From Pseudomonadota bacterium (lineage in GTDB: Bacteria; Chloroflexota; UBA6077; JAJPGT01), in NCBI GenBank assembly GCA_021325655.1, contig JAJPGT010000043.1:1-64000 (forward strand): DNA of 64,000 nucleotides, written 5' to 3'. This document shows, in pieces, positions 36,259 to 45,247 of this stretch. The notes beneath the pieces are model-generated. The model did no database searches. It was not told the DNA's origin and saw only the letters and a program-made list of their open reading frames with translations. Positions within the stretch are counted from its first letter, which is position 1; every line of letters begins with the position of its first letter. The position numbers and the translations under genes are program-made.

Positions 36259-36265
36259 CGGAGGA

Positions 36266-36271
36266 AGTATA
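36266..36271 (-). promoter_or_regulatory. hemW promoter, -10 box
   Basis: TATACTTCCTCCGATG on the - strand places a consensus-like -10 box seven bases before the start codon; transcription would begin at the ATG. It is back-to-back with the aspS promoter, 15 bases away. Confidence 0.55.
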
Positions 36272-36282
36272 GGCGGAGCCGT

Positions 36283-36296
36283 TCGGTATACTTCGA
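36283..36296 (+). promoter_or_regulatory. aspS promoter with dyad-symmetric -10 region
   Basis: TCGGTATACTTCGA contains the -10 box TATACT (36287-36292). With its flanks it reads TTCG-GTATACTT-CGAA, an inverted repeat. The same 14-mer is found before tRNA-Gln at 55487, where the flanks change but keep the symmetry. The leader to the GTG at 36327 is about 30 bases and contains GGAG. Confidence 0.55.
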
Positions 36297-36326
36297 ACAA
36301 TCCCCTGTCTGTGGAGTGGCGCCGCC

Positions 36327-38111
36327 GTGAGACGGACGGATACCTGTGGCGACCTTCGCCGCTCAGACGCGGGCCGGCGGGTCGTGCTGCAGGGCTGGGT
36401 GCACCGACGGCGCGATCACGGCGGCACGGTTTTCATCGATCTGCGCGACCGCTACGGCATCACGCAGTGTGTGTTCAGTCCGCAGGTCTCGGAGCAGGCG
36501 CACCAGCTCGCCACTGAGCTGCGGGCCGAGTATGTCATCGAGGTCGAGGGCCCGGTCACCCAGCGGCTGCCGGGCAAGGAGAACCCGAACCTCGTCACCG
36601 GCGAGGTCGAGGTCCAGGGCGAACAGCTCCGGATCATCAATGCGTCGCTCCCACCGCCGTTCCCGATCGCCGAGGACGCGGACGTGGACGAGCGTACCCG
36701 GCTGACCTACCGCTACCTGGATCTGCGCCGGCCGCGCATGGCCGCCAACCTGGCGCTGCGACACCGGACAATGCAGCTCATCCGCCGCTTCATGGACGAG
36801 CACGGGTTCCTGGAGGTGGAGACCCCCATCCTGGTCAAGAGCACCCCGGAGGGCGCGCGCGACTACCTGGTGCCGAGCCGGGTCCACCCGGGCGAGTTCT
36901 ACGCGCTGCCGCAGTCGCCGCAGCAGCTCAAGCAGCTCCTGATGGTAGCCGGGGTGGACCGCTACTTCCAGCTCGCTCGCTGTTTCCGCGACGAGGACCT
37001 GCGCGCAGACCGACAGCCGGAGTTTACCCAACTCGACGTCGAAATGTCGTTCATCGACCAGGATGACGTGCTGGACCTGATGGAAACGCTGTTCGTGGAG
37101 CTGTTCCGCCGCCTCTCCGACAAGCGGATCAACTCCCCGTTTCCGCGCATCCCCTATGCCGAGACGATGGATCGCTACGGTAACGACCGGCCGGACCTGC
37201 GCTTCGGGCTGCTGATCGAGAACGTCTCGGAGGTGCTCGCCACCACCCCGCTTCAGATGTTCCGGGCGGCGATCGAGACCGGTGGCGCGGTCAAGGCGAT
37301 CCGCGTCCCCGGCGCCGCCGGCTTCACCCGCCGCGAGATCGACGAGCTGACCGAAATCGCCCGAGGGGCGGGCGCTCGCGGCCTCGCCTGGGCAGCGCTG
37401 CAAGGGGAGGCGACGCGCTCCAGCTTCGCCAGGAATCTCGCCCCGGGGGAACTCGAGCGCCTGGTCGAGCGATTGGGCGCCGAGCGCGGCGACCTGCTGC
37501 TGCTCGTCGCCGACCAGTCCGAGCGGGCCTCCGTCGCGCTCGGGGCGGTGCGCACCGCCCTCGGCCGCAAGCTGAACCTCGCCGCTCCAGATGAGATCTG
37601 CTTCTGCTGGGTGGTCGACTTCCCCGCCTTCGAGTGGAAGGAGCAGGAGCAGCGCTGGGACGCAGTGCACCACCCGTTCACCGCACCACGCGACGAGGAC
37701 CTGCCGCTGCTCGACACGGACCCCGGCCGGGTGCGTGCGAAGCAGTACGACCTGGTCGCCAACGGCTGGGAGCTGGGCGGTGGGAGCATCCGCATCACCA
37801 ACCCGGCGGTGCAGGTAAAGATCTTCGAGATCATGGGGCACACCCCGGAGGACGTCGAGGCCCGCTTCGGGCACCTGCTGCGCGCCTTCCGCTACGGCGC
37901 CCCGCCGCACGGCGGGATCGCGATCGGGCTGGATCGCACCATGATGCTGCTCACGGACGCGGACAGCATCCGCGACGTGATCGCATTCCCCAAGAACCAG
38001 AGCGCGGTCGACCTGATGCTCGGCGCGCCCTCGCCGGTCGACCCCGAGCAGCTCCGCGAGCTCTCTCTCGCGGTGCTCGTGCCAGAGCCCGAGGGAGCCG
38101 CCCGCCGCTAA
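36327..38111 (+). CDS. aspS: Aspartyl-tRNA synthetase
   Basis: 594 residues from GTG 36327, with GGAG upstream. Class II enzyme charging tRNA-Asp (possibly tRNA-Asn too). The N-terminal anticodon-binding OB domain starts with LQGWVHRRRDHGG. Class II motif 2 is FRDEDLRADRQPEFTQ, motif 3 GIAIGLDRTMMLL, and the bacterial insertion (GAD) domain lies between. Length fits the bacterial form. tenA follows 34 bases downstream on the same strand. Confidence 0.97.
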   Translation: MRRTDTCGDLRRSDAGRRVVLQGWVHRRRDHGGTVFIDLRDRYGITQCVFSPQVSEQAHQLATELRAEYVIEVEGPVTQRLPGKENPNLVTGEVEVQGEQLRIINASLPPPFPIAEDADVDERTRLTYRYLDLRRPRMAANLALRHRTMQLIRRFMDEHGFLEVETPILVKSTPEGARDYLVPSRVHPGEFYALPQSPQQLKQLLMVAGVDRYFQLARCFRDEDLRADRQPEFTQLDVEMSFIDQDDVLDLMETLFVELFRRLSDKRINSPFPRIPYAETMDRYGNDRPDLRFGLLIENVSEVLATTPLQMFRAAIETGGAVKAIRVPGAAGFTRREIDELTEIARGAGARGLAWAALQGEATRSSFARNLAPGELERLVERLGAERGDLLLLVADQSERASVALGAVRTALGRKLNLAAPDEICFCWVVDFPAFEWKEQEQRWDAVHHPFTAPRDEDLPLLDTDPGRVRAKQYDLVANGWELGGGSIRITNPAVQVKIFEIMGHTPEDVEARFGHLLRAFRYGAPPHGGIAIGLDRTMMLLTDADSIRDVIAFPKNQSAVDLMLGAPSPVDPEQLRELSLAVLVPEPEGAARR

Positions 38112-38145
38112 CGCCAGCCACGCCTCACACCCTGAGGAGCAGCCG

Positions 38146-38838
38146 ATGACCACGCCGCACGCACCCGCACAGACACGGACGTTCACCACCGAGCTGTGGG
38201 AGAGCATCCTCCCAATCTATCAAGCGATCCTGCAGCACCCGTTCCTGGCCGGGCTTACCGACGGAACACTGCCCATGGATGTCTTCCGCTACTACGTCGT
38301 GCAGGATGCGCTGTACCTGCGCGACTTCGCCCGCTCGCTGGCGGTCGCCTCGGCCAAATCCCCCCAGGATCCGTGGTGCGAGATGTTCGCCGATCACGCC
38401 AAAACGGCGCTCGTAGTCGAGCGCGCCCTGCACGAGGGGTTCTTCCGCGACTGGGGCTTGACACCCGCGGAGGTCGAGCGGACGCCAATCGCCCCGACGA
38501 ACCTGGCCTACACCTCCTACCTGGTGCGCGTCGCCTACGCGGCCCCCTTTGAGGAACTGCTGGGAGCGCTGCTGCCCTGCTACTGGATCTACTGGGAGGT
38601 GGGCAAGACGCTGGAGGCGAAGGGCTCGCCACACCCACTCTTCCAACGCTGGATCGACACCTACGCCTCCGAGGAGTTCGGCACCGTTGTCCGCCAGGTG
38701 CTGGAGGTGACGGACCGGGTCGTGGCAGACTTGCCCGAGAGCCGCCGGGCGCCGATCCGCCAGCACTTCCTGACCACCAGCCGCTACGAGTGGATGTTCT
38801 GGGACGCGGCCTGGCGCCAGGAGCGCTGGCCGCTCTGA
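38146..38838 (+). CDS. tenA: Thiaminase II / aminopyrimidine aminohydrolase (TenA family)
   Basis: 230 residues from ATG 38146, with GGAGCAG upstream. It hydrolyses aminopyrimidine breakdown products of thiamine for salvage. The family pattern is HPFLAGLTDGTLPMDVFRYY, QDALYLRDFARSLA, catalytic Cys in LLPCYWIYWEVG (about residue 145) and TYASEEFG. The whole protein is alpha-helical. The gap from aspS (34 bases) is too short for a TPP riboswitch. After it, 38839-39003 holds no gene. Confidence 0.9.
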   Translation: MTTPHAPAQTRTFTTELWESILPIYQAILQHPFLAGLTDGTLPMDVFRYYVVQDALYLRDFARSLAVASAKSPQDPWCEMFADHAKTALVVERALHEGFFRDWGLTPAEVERTPIAPTNLAYTSYLVRVAYAAPFEELLGALLPCYWIYWEVGKTLEAKGSPHPLFQRWIDTYASEEFGTVVRQVLEVTDRVVADLPESRRAPIRQHFLTTSRYEWMFWDAAWRQERWPL

Positions 38839-39003
38839 AGCCGCCCGAGGCGTCTAGCCGGCCACCGCGACAACCTCCTCTGGCGGCGGAGACGCCGGCC
38901 CGCGGCGCGGCTGGGCGGCGTAGGCCCCACCACGCCACGACCGTCGAGATGAGCCAGCCGAGATGGTCCATCGGTCGCACTGGCTGGCAGTGGCGCGCGG
39001 TGT

Positions 39004-40350
39004 TTACGTGGGAGACGAGGGGCGGGCTGGCGCTTCAGCGCGCCAGCCCGCGGTGAGGGCGCGCACCCGCTCGCGGATCGTCTGCTCCGAGACGCGCACC
39101 AGCCGCCGGTCGCGGACGACCTGCTCGCCGTGGACCCAGACGTGGCGGATGGCGCTGGATTCCAGGGCGTAGACCAAGTTCCGCAGCAGGTGATGTGGCG
39201 GCTGGAGCGAGAGGTCGTGCAGGTCCAGCGCGACGAAGTCCGCGTACCGGCCCGGGGCGAGATCGCCGACCGGCTGGCCCACCGCGACGGCGCCGTTGGT
39301 GGTGCCCATCGCGAACGCCTGCTCGGCGGTGATGACATCCGCGGCGCCGGCCAGGCCCTTCTGCAGCGTCGCTGCCAGCCGCATTTCGGCGAAGATCGAC
39401 AGGCGGTTGTTCGCTGAGCCGCTGTCGCATCCGAGCGACACGCTCACGCCCGCCTGGAGGTACTTGAGCAGCGGGGCGACGCCATCGCCAAGGAACAGGT
39501 TCGAGCCGGCGCAGTGCACCAGCGCCCCGCCAGCCCGGGCGAGGGTGCGAATCTCGTCGTCGTCCAGCCAGACGCCGTGAATGATGCGGATCCGCTCGTC
39601 CAATGCCCCCAGGCTGGCGATCCAGGCGAGCGGCCCGAGGCCGTAGCGCTCGCGCAGCGCTGTTCCCTCGTACGGCGCCTCCGCGACGTGGATCTGCCAG
39701 GGCGTCTCCCACTCCGCCGCCAGTCGCGCTCCGGCCCGGATCATCTCCGCCGAGGCGCCGTGGGGGCTGTGCGGGGCCGGGATCACGCTCAGCAGCGCCT
39801 CGCCCTGGAGCGCGGCGCGCAGCGCCCGGCCGTTGGCGACCGCCTGCTCCGGCGTCTCGCGGAAGGCCGCCGGCGCTGTCTCCCAGTCGAGCATCGAGCG
39901 CGCCAGCACCAGCCGAATGCCGAGGTCGCGCGCTGCCCGGGCCACCGCCAGCGCCCGCTCGTTCGTCCCGTGGTGCAGGTAGAAAAAATCGCAGACGGTG
40001 GTGACGCCCCGCAGCAGCATCTCACCAAAGGCGAACAGCGCCCCGGTGTAGGCTCCCTCCGCGTCCAGCGTCGGCATGTAGCGGTACAGGTAGGCGCGCC
40101 AGCCGAAGAAGCGCTGATCGTCGCCCAGGCCACGCAGCAGCGACTGGTAGGAGTGCGAGTGGGCATTGACGGTGCCAGGCGCGAGCAGCAACCCCGGCAG
40201 CTCCACACGGTCGGCATCCGGGCGGGCCGCCACCAGCTCCGCGGCCGGGGCTAGCGCGGCGACGCGACCCTGCTCCGCCAGCACCGCCAGCCCGGCCCGC
40301 ACCTGGCCGCCGGCGATCAGGAGCTCGGGCAGGAACAGCCGCGCGGTCAT
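39004..40350 (-). CDS. hutF: Amidohydrolase, probably formimidoylglutamate deiminase
   Basis: 448 residues from ATG 40350, which overlaps the hutI stop (ATGA). The metal-dependent hydrolase fold shows LAPGTVNAHSHSYQSLLRG (HxH), QIHVAEAPYEG, IRIIHGVWLDD and LGCDSGSANNRLS (metal Asp). Enzymes of this type deaminate formiminoglutamate, guanine, S-adenosylhomocysteine or related compounds. As the last gene of a hut operon, HutF is the best reading: formiminoglutamate to formylglutamate plus ammonia. hutG, needed next, is not in the window. A coding-region hairpin (CGGGCTGGCGC / GCGCCAGCCCG, 39024-39051) lies near its 3' end. Confidence 0.75.
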   Translation of the reverse strand: MTARLFLPELLIAGGQVRAGLAVLAEQGRVAALAPAAELVAARPDADRVELPGLLLAPGTVNAHSHSYQSLLRGLGDDQRFFGWRAYLYRYMPTLDAEGAYTGALFAFGEMLLRGVTTVCDFFYLHHGTNERALAVARAARDLGIRLVLARSMLDWETAPAAFRETPEQAVANGRALRAALQGEALLSVIPAPHSPHGASAEMIRAGARLAAEWETPWQIHVAEAPYEGTALRERYGLGPLAWIASLGALDERIRIIHGVWLDDDEIRTLARAGGALVHCAGSNLFLGDGVAPLLKYLQAGVSVSLGCDSGSANNRLSIFAEMRLAATLQKGLAGAADVITAEQAFAMGTTNGAVAVGQPVGDLAPGRYADFVALDLHDLSLQPPHHLLRNLVYALESSAIRHVWVHGEQVVRDRRLVRVSEQTIRERVRALTAGWRAEAPARPSSPT

Positions 40351-41633
40351 GCCGCGACCCGCTGCCCAGACTGGGCGACCACCCGCCCGCGCTTGACTAC
40401 CGTGTGGGCGAGATTCATCCCGAACCAGTACGGCAGATGGCGATGGCTGGGGGCGTCCAGCACAACCAGGTCCGCCAGCTTGCCGACCTCCAGGCTCCCG
40501 ACCTCGGCGCCCAGCCCGATCGCGTGGGCCGCGTTGATCGTCGCCGCCGCCACCGCCTCAGCCGGAGAGAGCCCGAGCCGCAGGCAGGCGAGGCCGAGGA
40601 TGACGGGCAGGGACAGGATCGGGCAGGTGCCGGGGTTGAAGTCCGTGGCGAGCGCGACCGGCACCCCCAGCTCCACCAGGCGGCGGGCGGGCGCACCCTG
40701 CTCGTCGCGGAGCATGAACGCGGCGCCGGGCAGCAGCACCGCCACCGTGCCCGCCGTTGCCAGCGCCCGCAGGTCTGCCTCCGCGGCGTGCTCCAGGTGG
40801 TCGGCGCTCACCGCCCGTAGCTCCGCCGCCAGCGCGGCCCCGCCGAGGCGGCTCTTCTGCTCGGCGTGCAGCTTCGGCTCCAGTCCGTAGCGCCGGCCGG
40901 TTTCCAGGACTCGGCGACTCTGCTCGACCGAGAACACCCCGCGCTCGCAGAAGACGTCGCAGAAGCGCGCCAGCCCCGTCCGCGCCACCGCCGGGATCGT
41001 CTCCTCGCAGACGAGCTGAACGTAGTCGTCCGGCCGCGCGCGGTACTCCGGTGGCACTGCATGCGCAGCGAGCAGCGTCGCCACCACGCTCTGCGGCCCT
41101 TCCTCTCCCAGCGCCCAGGCCACCCGCAGCAGCTTCAGCTCCTCCTCCGTCGACAGGCCATAGCCGCTCTTGATCTCGACCGCGGTCGTGCCCTGCGCCA
41201 GCATCAGGTCCAGCCAGCGGCGAGCCCGGCGTTGGAGCGCCTCCGGGGACGCCTGGCGGGTGGCGCGAACCGTGCTCAGGATGCCACCGCCGGCCGCCAG
41301 GATCTCCAGGTAGTCGGCGCCCTCCAGACGACGGACAAGCTCGTCGGCGCGGTCGCCGGCGAACACCAGATGGGTGTGCGGATCGACGAAGCCGGGCAGC
41401 ACCGCGCGCTCGGCGGCGTCGATCACCGTCGTCTCCCGGGTCACGCGCACCAGGTCGCGCACCTGCGCCGCCGGGCCGACCGCCAGGATGCGGCCGTCCT
41501 CGCCGGCCGCCACCGACCCGGCCGGGATGATCGTCAGCTCGGCCTGGGCGGCGCCGCGCCGCGGGCCGGGCGGACCAGCCAGCGTCACAAGCTCGCGGGC
41601 GTGCTCGACCAGCAGGCGCGCCGGCTCAGGCAT
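40347..41633 (-). CDS. hutI: Imidazolonepropionase
   Basis: 428 residues from ATG 41633. It opens the imidazolone ring to give formiminoglutamate. Amidohydrolase motifs: [21 protein letters not shown] (HxH and substrate Arg), [43 protein letters not shown] and [15 protein letters not shown]. It overlaps hutU by eight bases upstream and hutF by four downstream. Confidence 0.95.
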   Translation of the reverse strand: MPEPARLLVEHARELVTLAGPPGPRRGAAQAELTIIPAGSVAAGEDGRILAVGPAAQVRDLVRVTRETTVIDAAERAVLPGFVDPHTHLVFAGDRADELVRRLEGADYLEILAAGGGILSTVRATRQASPEALQRRARRWLDLMLAQGTTAVEIKSGYGLSTEEELKLLRVAWALGEEGPQSVVATLLAAHAVPPEYRARPDDYVQLVCEETIPAVARTGLARFCDVFCERGVFSVEQSRRVLETGRRYGLEPKLHAEQKSRLGGAALAAELRAVSADHLEHAAEADLRALATAGTVAVLLPGAAFMLRDEQGAPARRLVELGVPVALATDFNPGTCPILSLPVILGLACLRLGLSPAEAVAAATINAAHAIGLGAEVGSLEVGKLADLVVLDAPSHRHLPYWFGMNLAHTVVKRGRVVAQSGQRVAA

Positions 41634-43311
41634 CGGAGGCGCGCATCGGAACGCGGACGCCCAGCCGGCTGGCGGCATCCAGCGCCTGCTCGTAGCCGGC
41701 GTCGGCGTGGCGGATGATGCCCATTCCGGGGTCGGTGCGCAGCACCCGGGCCAGCTTGCGCTCGGCGACGTCGCTCCCATCGGCGACGACGACCATCCCG
41801 GCGTGGAGCGAGTAGCCGATCCCAACCCCGCCGCCGTGGTGGACGCTAATCCAGCTTGCCCCGGCGGCGGTGTTCAGCAGCGCGTTCAGGATCGGCCAGT
41901 CAGCGATCGCGTCCGAGCCGTCGCGCATCGCCTCCGTCTCGCGGTAGGGTGAGGCGACCGAGCCGGCGTCCAGGTGGTCGCGGCCGATCACGATCGGCGC
42001 CTGGATCTCGCCGGCCCGCACCAGGCGGTTGAACTCCAGGCCAGCCCGGTCGCGCTCTCCGTAGCCCAGCCAGCAGATGCGGGCCGGCAGCCCCTGGAAC
42101 GCCACTCGCTCCCGTGCCAGCCGCAGCCAGCGCTGGAGGCGCTCGTTGTCCGGGAACAAGCGCGCCACCGCCTCGTCGGTGCGGGCGATGTCCCGCGGAT
42201 CGCCGGAGAGCGCCACCCAGCGAAACGGCCCTTTCCCCTCACAGAACAGCGGCCGGATAAACGCCGGGACGAAGCCCGGGTAGGAGAAGGCGTCCTTGGC
42301 CCCACCGAGCGCGCCCTGGGCCCGCAGGTTGTTTCCGTAGTCGAACACCACCGCGCCGCGACGCTGCCACTCGACCATCGCCTCCACGTGGCGCGCCATG
42401 CTCTCCTGCGCTCGCTTGACGTACTCCTCCGGGCGCTGCTGGGCCAGCAGCCGGACGTCATCGGGCGACAGGTCCTCAGCGACGTAGCTCAGCGGATCGT
42501 GGGCGCTCGTCTGGTCGGTCACCACGTCGGGCTGGAAGCCGGGGCGGCGCAGGAGCTGCTGGTGCACCTCGGCGGCGTTACCGATCAGCCCCACGCTCAG
42601 CGCCTCGCCGCGGCGGCGGGCCGCTTCGACCCAGGCGATCGCCTCCTCCAGGCTCTCGGTCATCTGGTCCAGGTAGCGAGTCTCCAGCCGGCGCCGGGCG
42701 CGCGCTGGATCGACCTCCACGCACAGCGCCACCCCCTCGTTCATCGTCACCGCCAGCGGCTGCGCGCCGCCCATTCCGCCCAGCCCGGCGGTGAGCACCA
42801 GCCGGCCCCGCAGCGTCCCGCCGAAGTGCTGCCGAGCACACTCCGCGAACGTCTCGTAGGTTCCTTGCAGGATGCCCTGGGTGCCGATGTAGATCCAGCT
42901 CCCGGCGGTCATCTGGCCATACATCGTCAGCCCAAGCGCCTCCAGCCGGCTGAACTCCTCCCGCGTCGCCCAGTGGGGCACCAGCAGCGAGTTGGCTAGC
43001 AGCACCCGCGGTGCCTCGGGGTGAGTGCGGAAGACCCCGACCGGCTTGCCACTCTGCACCAGCAGCGTCTCGTCGCCCTCCAGCCGGCGCAGCTCGCGGA
43101 CGATCGCGTCGAACGCCTCCCAGGAGCGGGCCGCCTTCCCCGTCCCGCCATACACCACCAGCTCTTCCGGCCGCTCGGCGACGTCGGGGTCCAGGTTGTT
43201 CATCAGCATCCGCAGCGCCGCCTCCTGCTCCCAGCCTTTGCAGGAGCGCTGCGACCCACGCGGCGCGCGGACGACGCGCGGCCCGGAGGGAGCTCCAGCC
43301 GTCTGGTTCAT
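41626..43311 (-). CDS. hutU: Urocanate hydratase
   Basis: 561 residues from ATG 43311, with GGGAGG upstream. It hydrates urocanate to imidazolonepropionate using tightly bound NAD+ as an electrophile. Recognised blocks: [40 protein letters not shown], the NAD site [28 protein letters not shown] and [15 protein letters not shown]-like [11 protein letters not shown] 180-base gap separates it from hutH (43312-43491), in which I see no gene. Confidence 0.97.
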   Translation of the reverse strand: MNQTAGAPSGPRVVRAPRGSQRSCKGWEQEAALRMLMNNLDPDVAERPEELVVYGGTGKAARSWEAFDAIVRELRRLEGDETLLVQSGKPVGVFRTHPEAPRVLLANSLLVPHWATREEFSRLEALGLTMYGQMTAGSWIYIGTQGILQGTYETFAECARQHFGGTLRGRLVLTAGLGGMGGAQPLAVTMNEGVALCVEVDPARARRRLETRYLDQMTESLEEAIAWVEAARRRGEALSVGLIGNAAEVHQQLLRRPGFQPDVVTDQTSAHDPLSYVAEDLSPDDVRLLAQQRPEEYVKRAQESMARHVEAMVEWQRRGAVVFDYGNNLRAQGALGGAKDAFSYPGFVPAFIRPLFCEGKGPFRWVALSGDPRDIARTDEAVARLFPDNERLQRWLRLARERVAFQGLPARICWLGYGERDRAGLEFNRLVRAGEIQAPIVIGRDHLDAGSVASPYRETEAMRDGSDAIADWPILNALLNTAAGASWISVHHGGGVGIGYSLHAGMVVVADGSDVAERKLARVLRTDPGMGIIRHADAGYEQALDAASRLGVRVPMRASDA

Positions 43312-43491
43312 CGCGCCACTTCGCCTCCCATCAGCCACCCACGGAGCAGGAAGCGCTCGACCAGCCTGGCAGCGTCCTGGCAACTCGGCATCAAGAGGCG
43401 CCACGGCGGCGCGCTCGCTCCCGCCTGGGACCATCGTACCGCTGTCTGTGGCAGATGGCGAGATAGAATAGCGGGTCACCTTGCCCGACGC

Positions 43492-45018
43492 TTACAGCAG
43501 TGGCCCGGTGGCCGACTCCGCTGCCGCCAGCAGCGCGCCGCTGTGGACGAGGTCCGCTGCCGCGTCGAGTTCCGGGGCGAGCGGACGGTCGGGGCCAGGC
43601 CCGGGGACGCGAGTGCGCAGCAGGTCGTGGACGGCGCGGGTAGACGGCGCCGGCTCGAGCGGCCGACGGAAGTCGAGCGCCCGAGCGGCGCAGACCGCCT
43701 CGATGGCGACGATCCGCTCGACGTTCTGGAGCGCCTGGCGGAGCTTCAGGCAGGCGCCCCAGCCCATCGAGACGTGGTCCTCCTGCATCGCGGAGGTGGG
43801 AACCGAGTCGACGCTGGCTGGCTGCGCCAGGCGGCGATTCTCCGCCACGAGCGCCGCGGCGGTGTACTGGGCCAGCATCAGCCCCGAGTTCACCCCGGGC
43901 TCGCTCGCCAGAAATGGCGGTAGGCCGCGCGAGCGTGCAGCGTCCAGAAGATAGTCGACCCGCCGCTCGGCGATGGCCCCGACCTCGGCGATAGCGATCG
44001 CCAGAAAGTCGGCGGCGAAGGCGAGCGGCTCGCCGTGGAAGTTGCCGTTGGACTCTACCCGGCCGTCGGGCAGCACCACCGGGTTGTCCACCGCGCTCGC
44101 CAGCTCCCGCTCCACCACCCCGGCGGCGAAGGCGAGCGTGTCGCGCGCCGCGCCCAGCACCTGAGGGCTACAGCGAAGCGAGTAGGCATCCTGCACTGCG
44201 TGGTCGGACTCGCGGTGCGAGGCGACGATCTGGGAGCCTGCGAGCAGCCGAGTGAGATTCGCGGCGCTGGCGATCTGGCCGGGATGTGGCCGCAGTCGCT
44301 GCAGCTCGGGGGCAAACGGCCGGTCGGTGCCCAGGAGCGCCTCCACGGACATGGCGCAGATGACCTCGGCGGTGCCGAGCAACCGTCGCGCGTCGACGCA
44401 GGCAAGCGCGAGCATCCCCAGCATGCCATCGGTGCCGTTCAGCAGCGCGAGCCCCTCTTTCGCCTCCAGCCGTGGCGGCTCGATCCCTGCGCTCGCTAGC
44501 GCCTCCACCGCGGGCACGGCGCTCCCGTCGGCCCGCAGCGCCCAGCCCTCGCCGACCAGGCAGAGCGCGGCGTGGGCGAGGGGCGCCAGGTCGCCGCTGG
44601 CGCCGAGCGAGCCGTACAGCGGTACCAGCGGGGTGATCCCCGCGTTGAGCAGGGCGAGCATGCGCTCGACCACGACCGGCCGCACGCCCGAGTAGCCCTT
44701 GGCCAGCGTGCTGGCGCGCAGCAGCAGCATTGCTCGGACGACCTCGCGCGGCGCGGGCGGGCCGACACCGGCCGCGTGCGAGCGGACCAGAGCATGCTGG
44801 AGCGTCACGCGCGCCGCGGGCGGGATGCGGGTACTGGCGAGCGCCCCGAAGCCGGTGCTGATCCCGTAGACCGGGCGCTCTGCCTCCGCCAGCGCCTCGA
44901 CCCGCTCCCGGCTCCGCTGCATCCGCGCCCGCGCCTCGGGAGCCAGCTCCACCCGCGCCCCTTCGCGCGCCACCGCGACGATGTCGGCGAAGCCGAGAGC
45001 TTCCTGCCCGATCACCAC
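43492..45018 (-). CDS. hutH: Histidine ammonia-lyase
   Basis: About 508 residues from GTG 45018 (GTG 45015 is also possible); a longer frame to 45402 has no family similarity and runs into the ileS leader. It removes ammonia from histidine to give urocanate. The MIO cofactor forms from Ala-Ser-Gly in YGSLGASGDLAPLAH. Other blocks: PVYGISTGFGALA, LLNGTDGM and SNGNFHGEPLAFA. It is the first gene of the hut operon, divergent from ileS. Confidence 0.95.
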   Translation of the reverse strand: MVIGQEALGFADIVAVAREGARVELAPEARARMQRSRERVEALAEAERPVYGISTGFGALASTRIPPAARVTLQHALVRSHAAGVGPPAPREVVRAMLLLRASTLAKGYSGVRPVVVERMLALLNAGITPLVPLYGSLGASGDLAPLAHAALCLVGEGWALRADGSAVPAVEALASAGIEPPRLEAKEGLALLNGTDGMLGMLALACVDARRLLGTAEVICAMSVEALLGTDRPFAPELQRLRPHPGQIASAANLTRLLAGSQIVASHRESDHAVQDAYSLRCSPQVLGAARDTLAFAAGVVERELASAVDNPVVLPDGRVESNGNFHGEPLAFAADFLAIAIAEVGAIAERRVDYLLDAARSRGLPPFLASEPGVNSGLMLAQYTAAALVAENRRLAQPASVDSVPTSAMQEDHVSMGWGACLKLRQALQNVERIVAIEAVCAARALDFRRPLEPAPSTRAVHDLLRTRVPGPGPDRPLAPELDAAADLVHSGALLAAAESATGPLL

Positions 45019-45054
45019 CGCCAATCCCGCACTCCGACGCTGGCAATTGTTCGC

Positions 45055-45060
45055 ATTATC
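45055..45060 (-). promoter_or_regulatory. Possible hut operon -10 box
   Basis: GATAAT lies about 36 bases before the hutH start on the - strand; no clear -35 or operator palindrome was seen in the 229-base gap between hutH and ileS. Confidence 0.3.
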
Positions 45061-45172
45061 GGCTGGCGCCGAGCCCCACGCTACCCGCGTGGTCTCGCGC
45101 TCAAGCGAGGCGGCGGCCAGCAATAGGGCCCGCCGCTCGGCCGTGTGCTCCGAGCCGGCAGGCACCAAGGCG

Positions 45173-45178
45173 TATAAT
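45173..45178 (+). promoter_or_regulatory. ileS operon promoter, -10 box
   Basis: TATAAT in GGCGTATAATCTC. The leader to GTG 45248 is about 65 bases and ends with CAGGAG eight bases before the start. It is too short and lacks the conserved elements for a T-box. Confidence 0.55.
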
Positions 45179-45247
45179 CTCTCACACTTTGCGAACGTCG
45201 TACCGCGCGGCCCCTCGGAGTCCGCCCGGTGCAGCTCAGGAGCCGGC

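Noticed and set aside
38112-38145. TPP riboswitch before tenA
   Set aside because: Only 34 bases separate it from aspS and no thi-box is present.
45179-45247. T-box riboswitch before ileS
   Set aside because: The leader is only about 69 bases with no T-box sequence or specifier stem.
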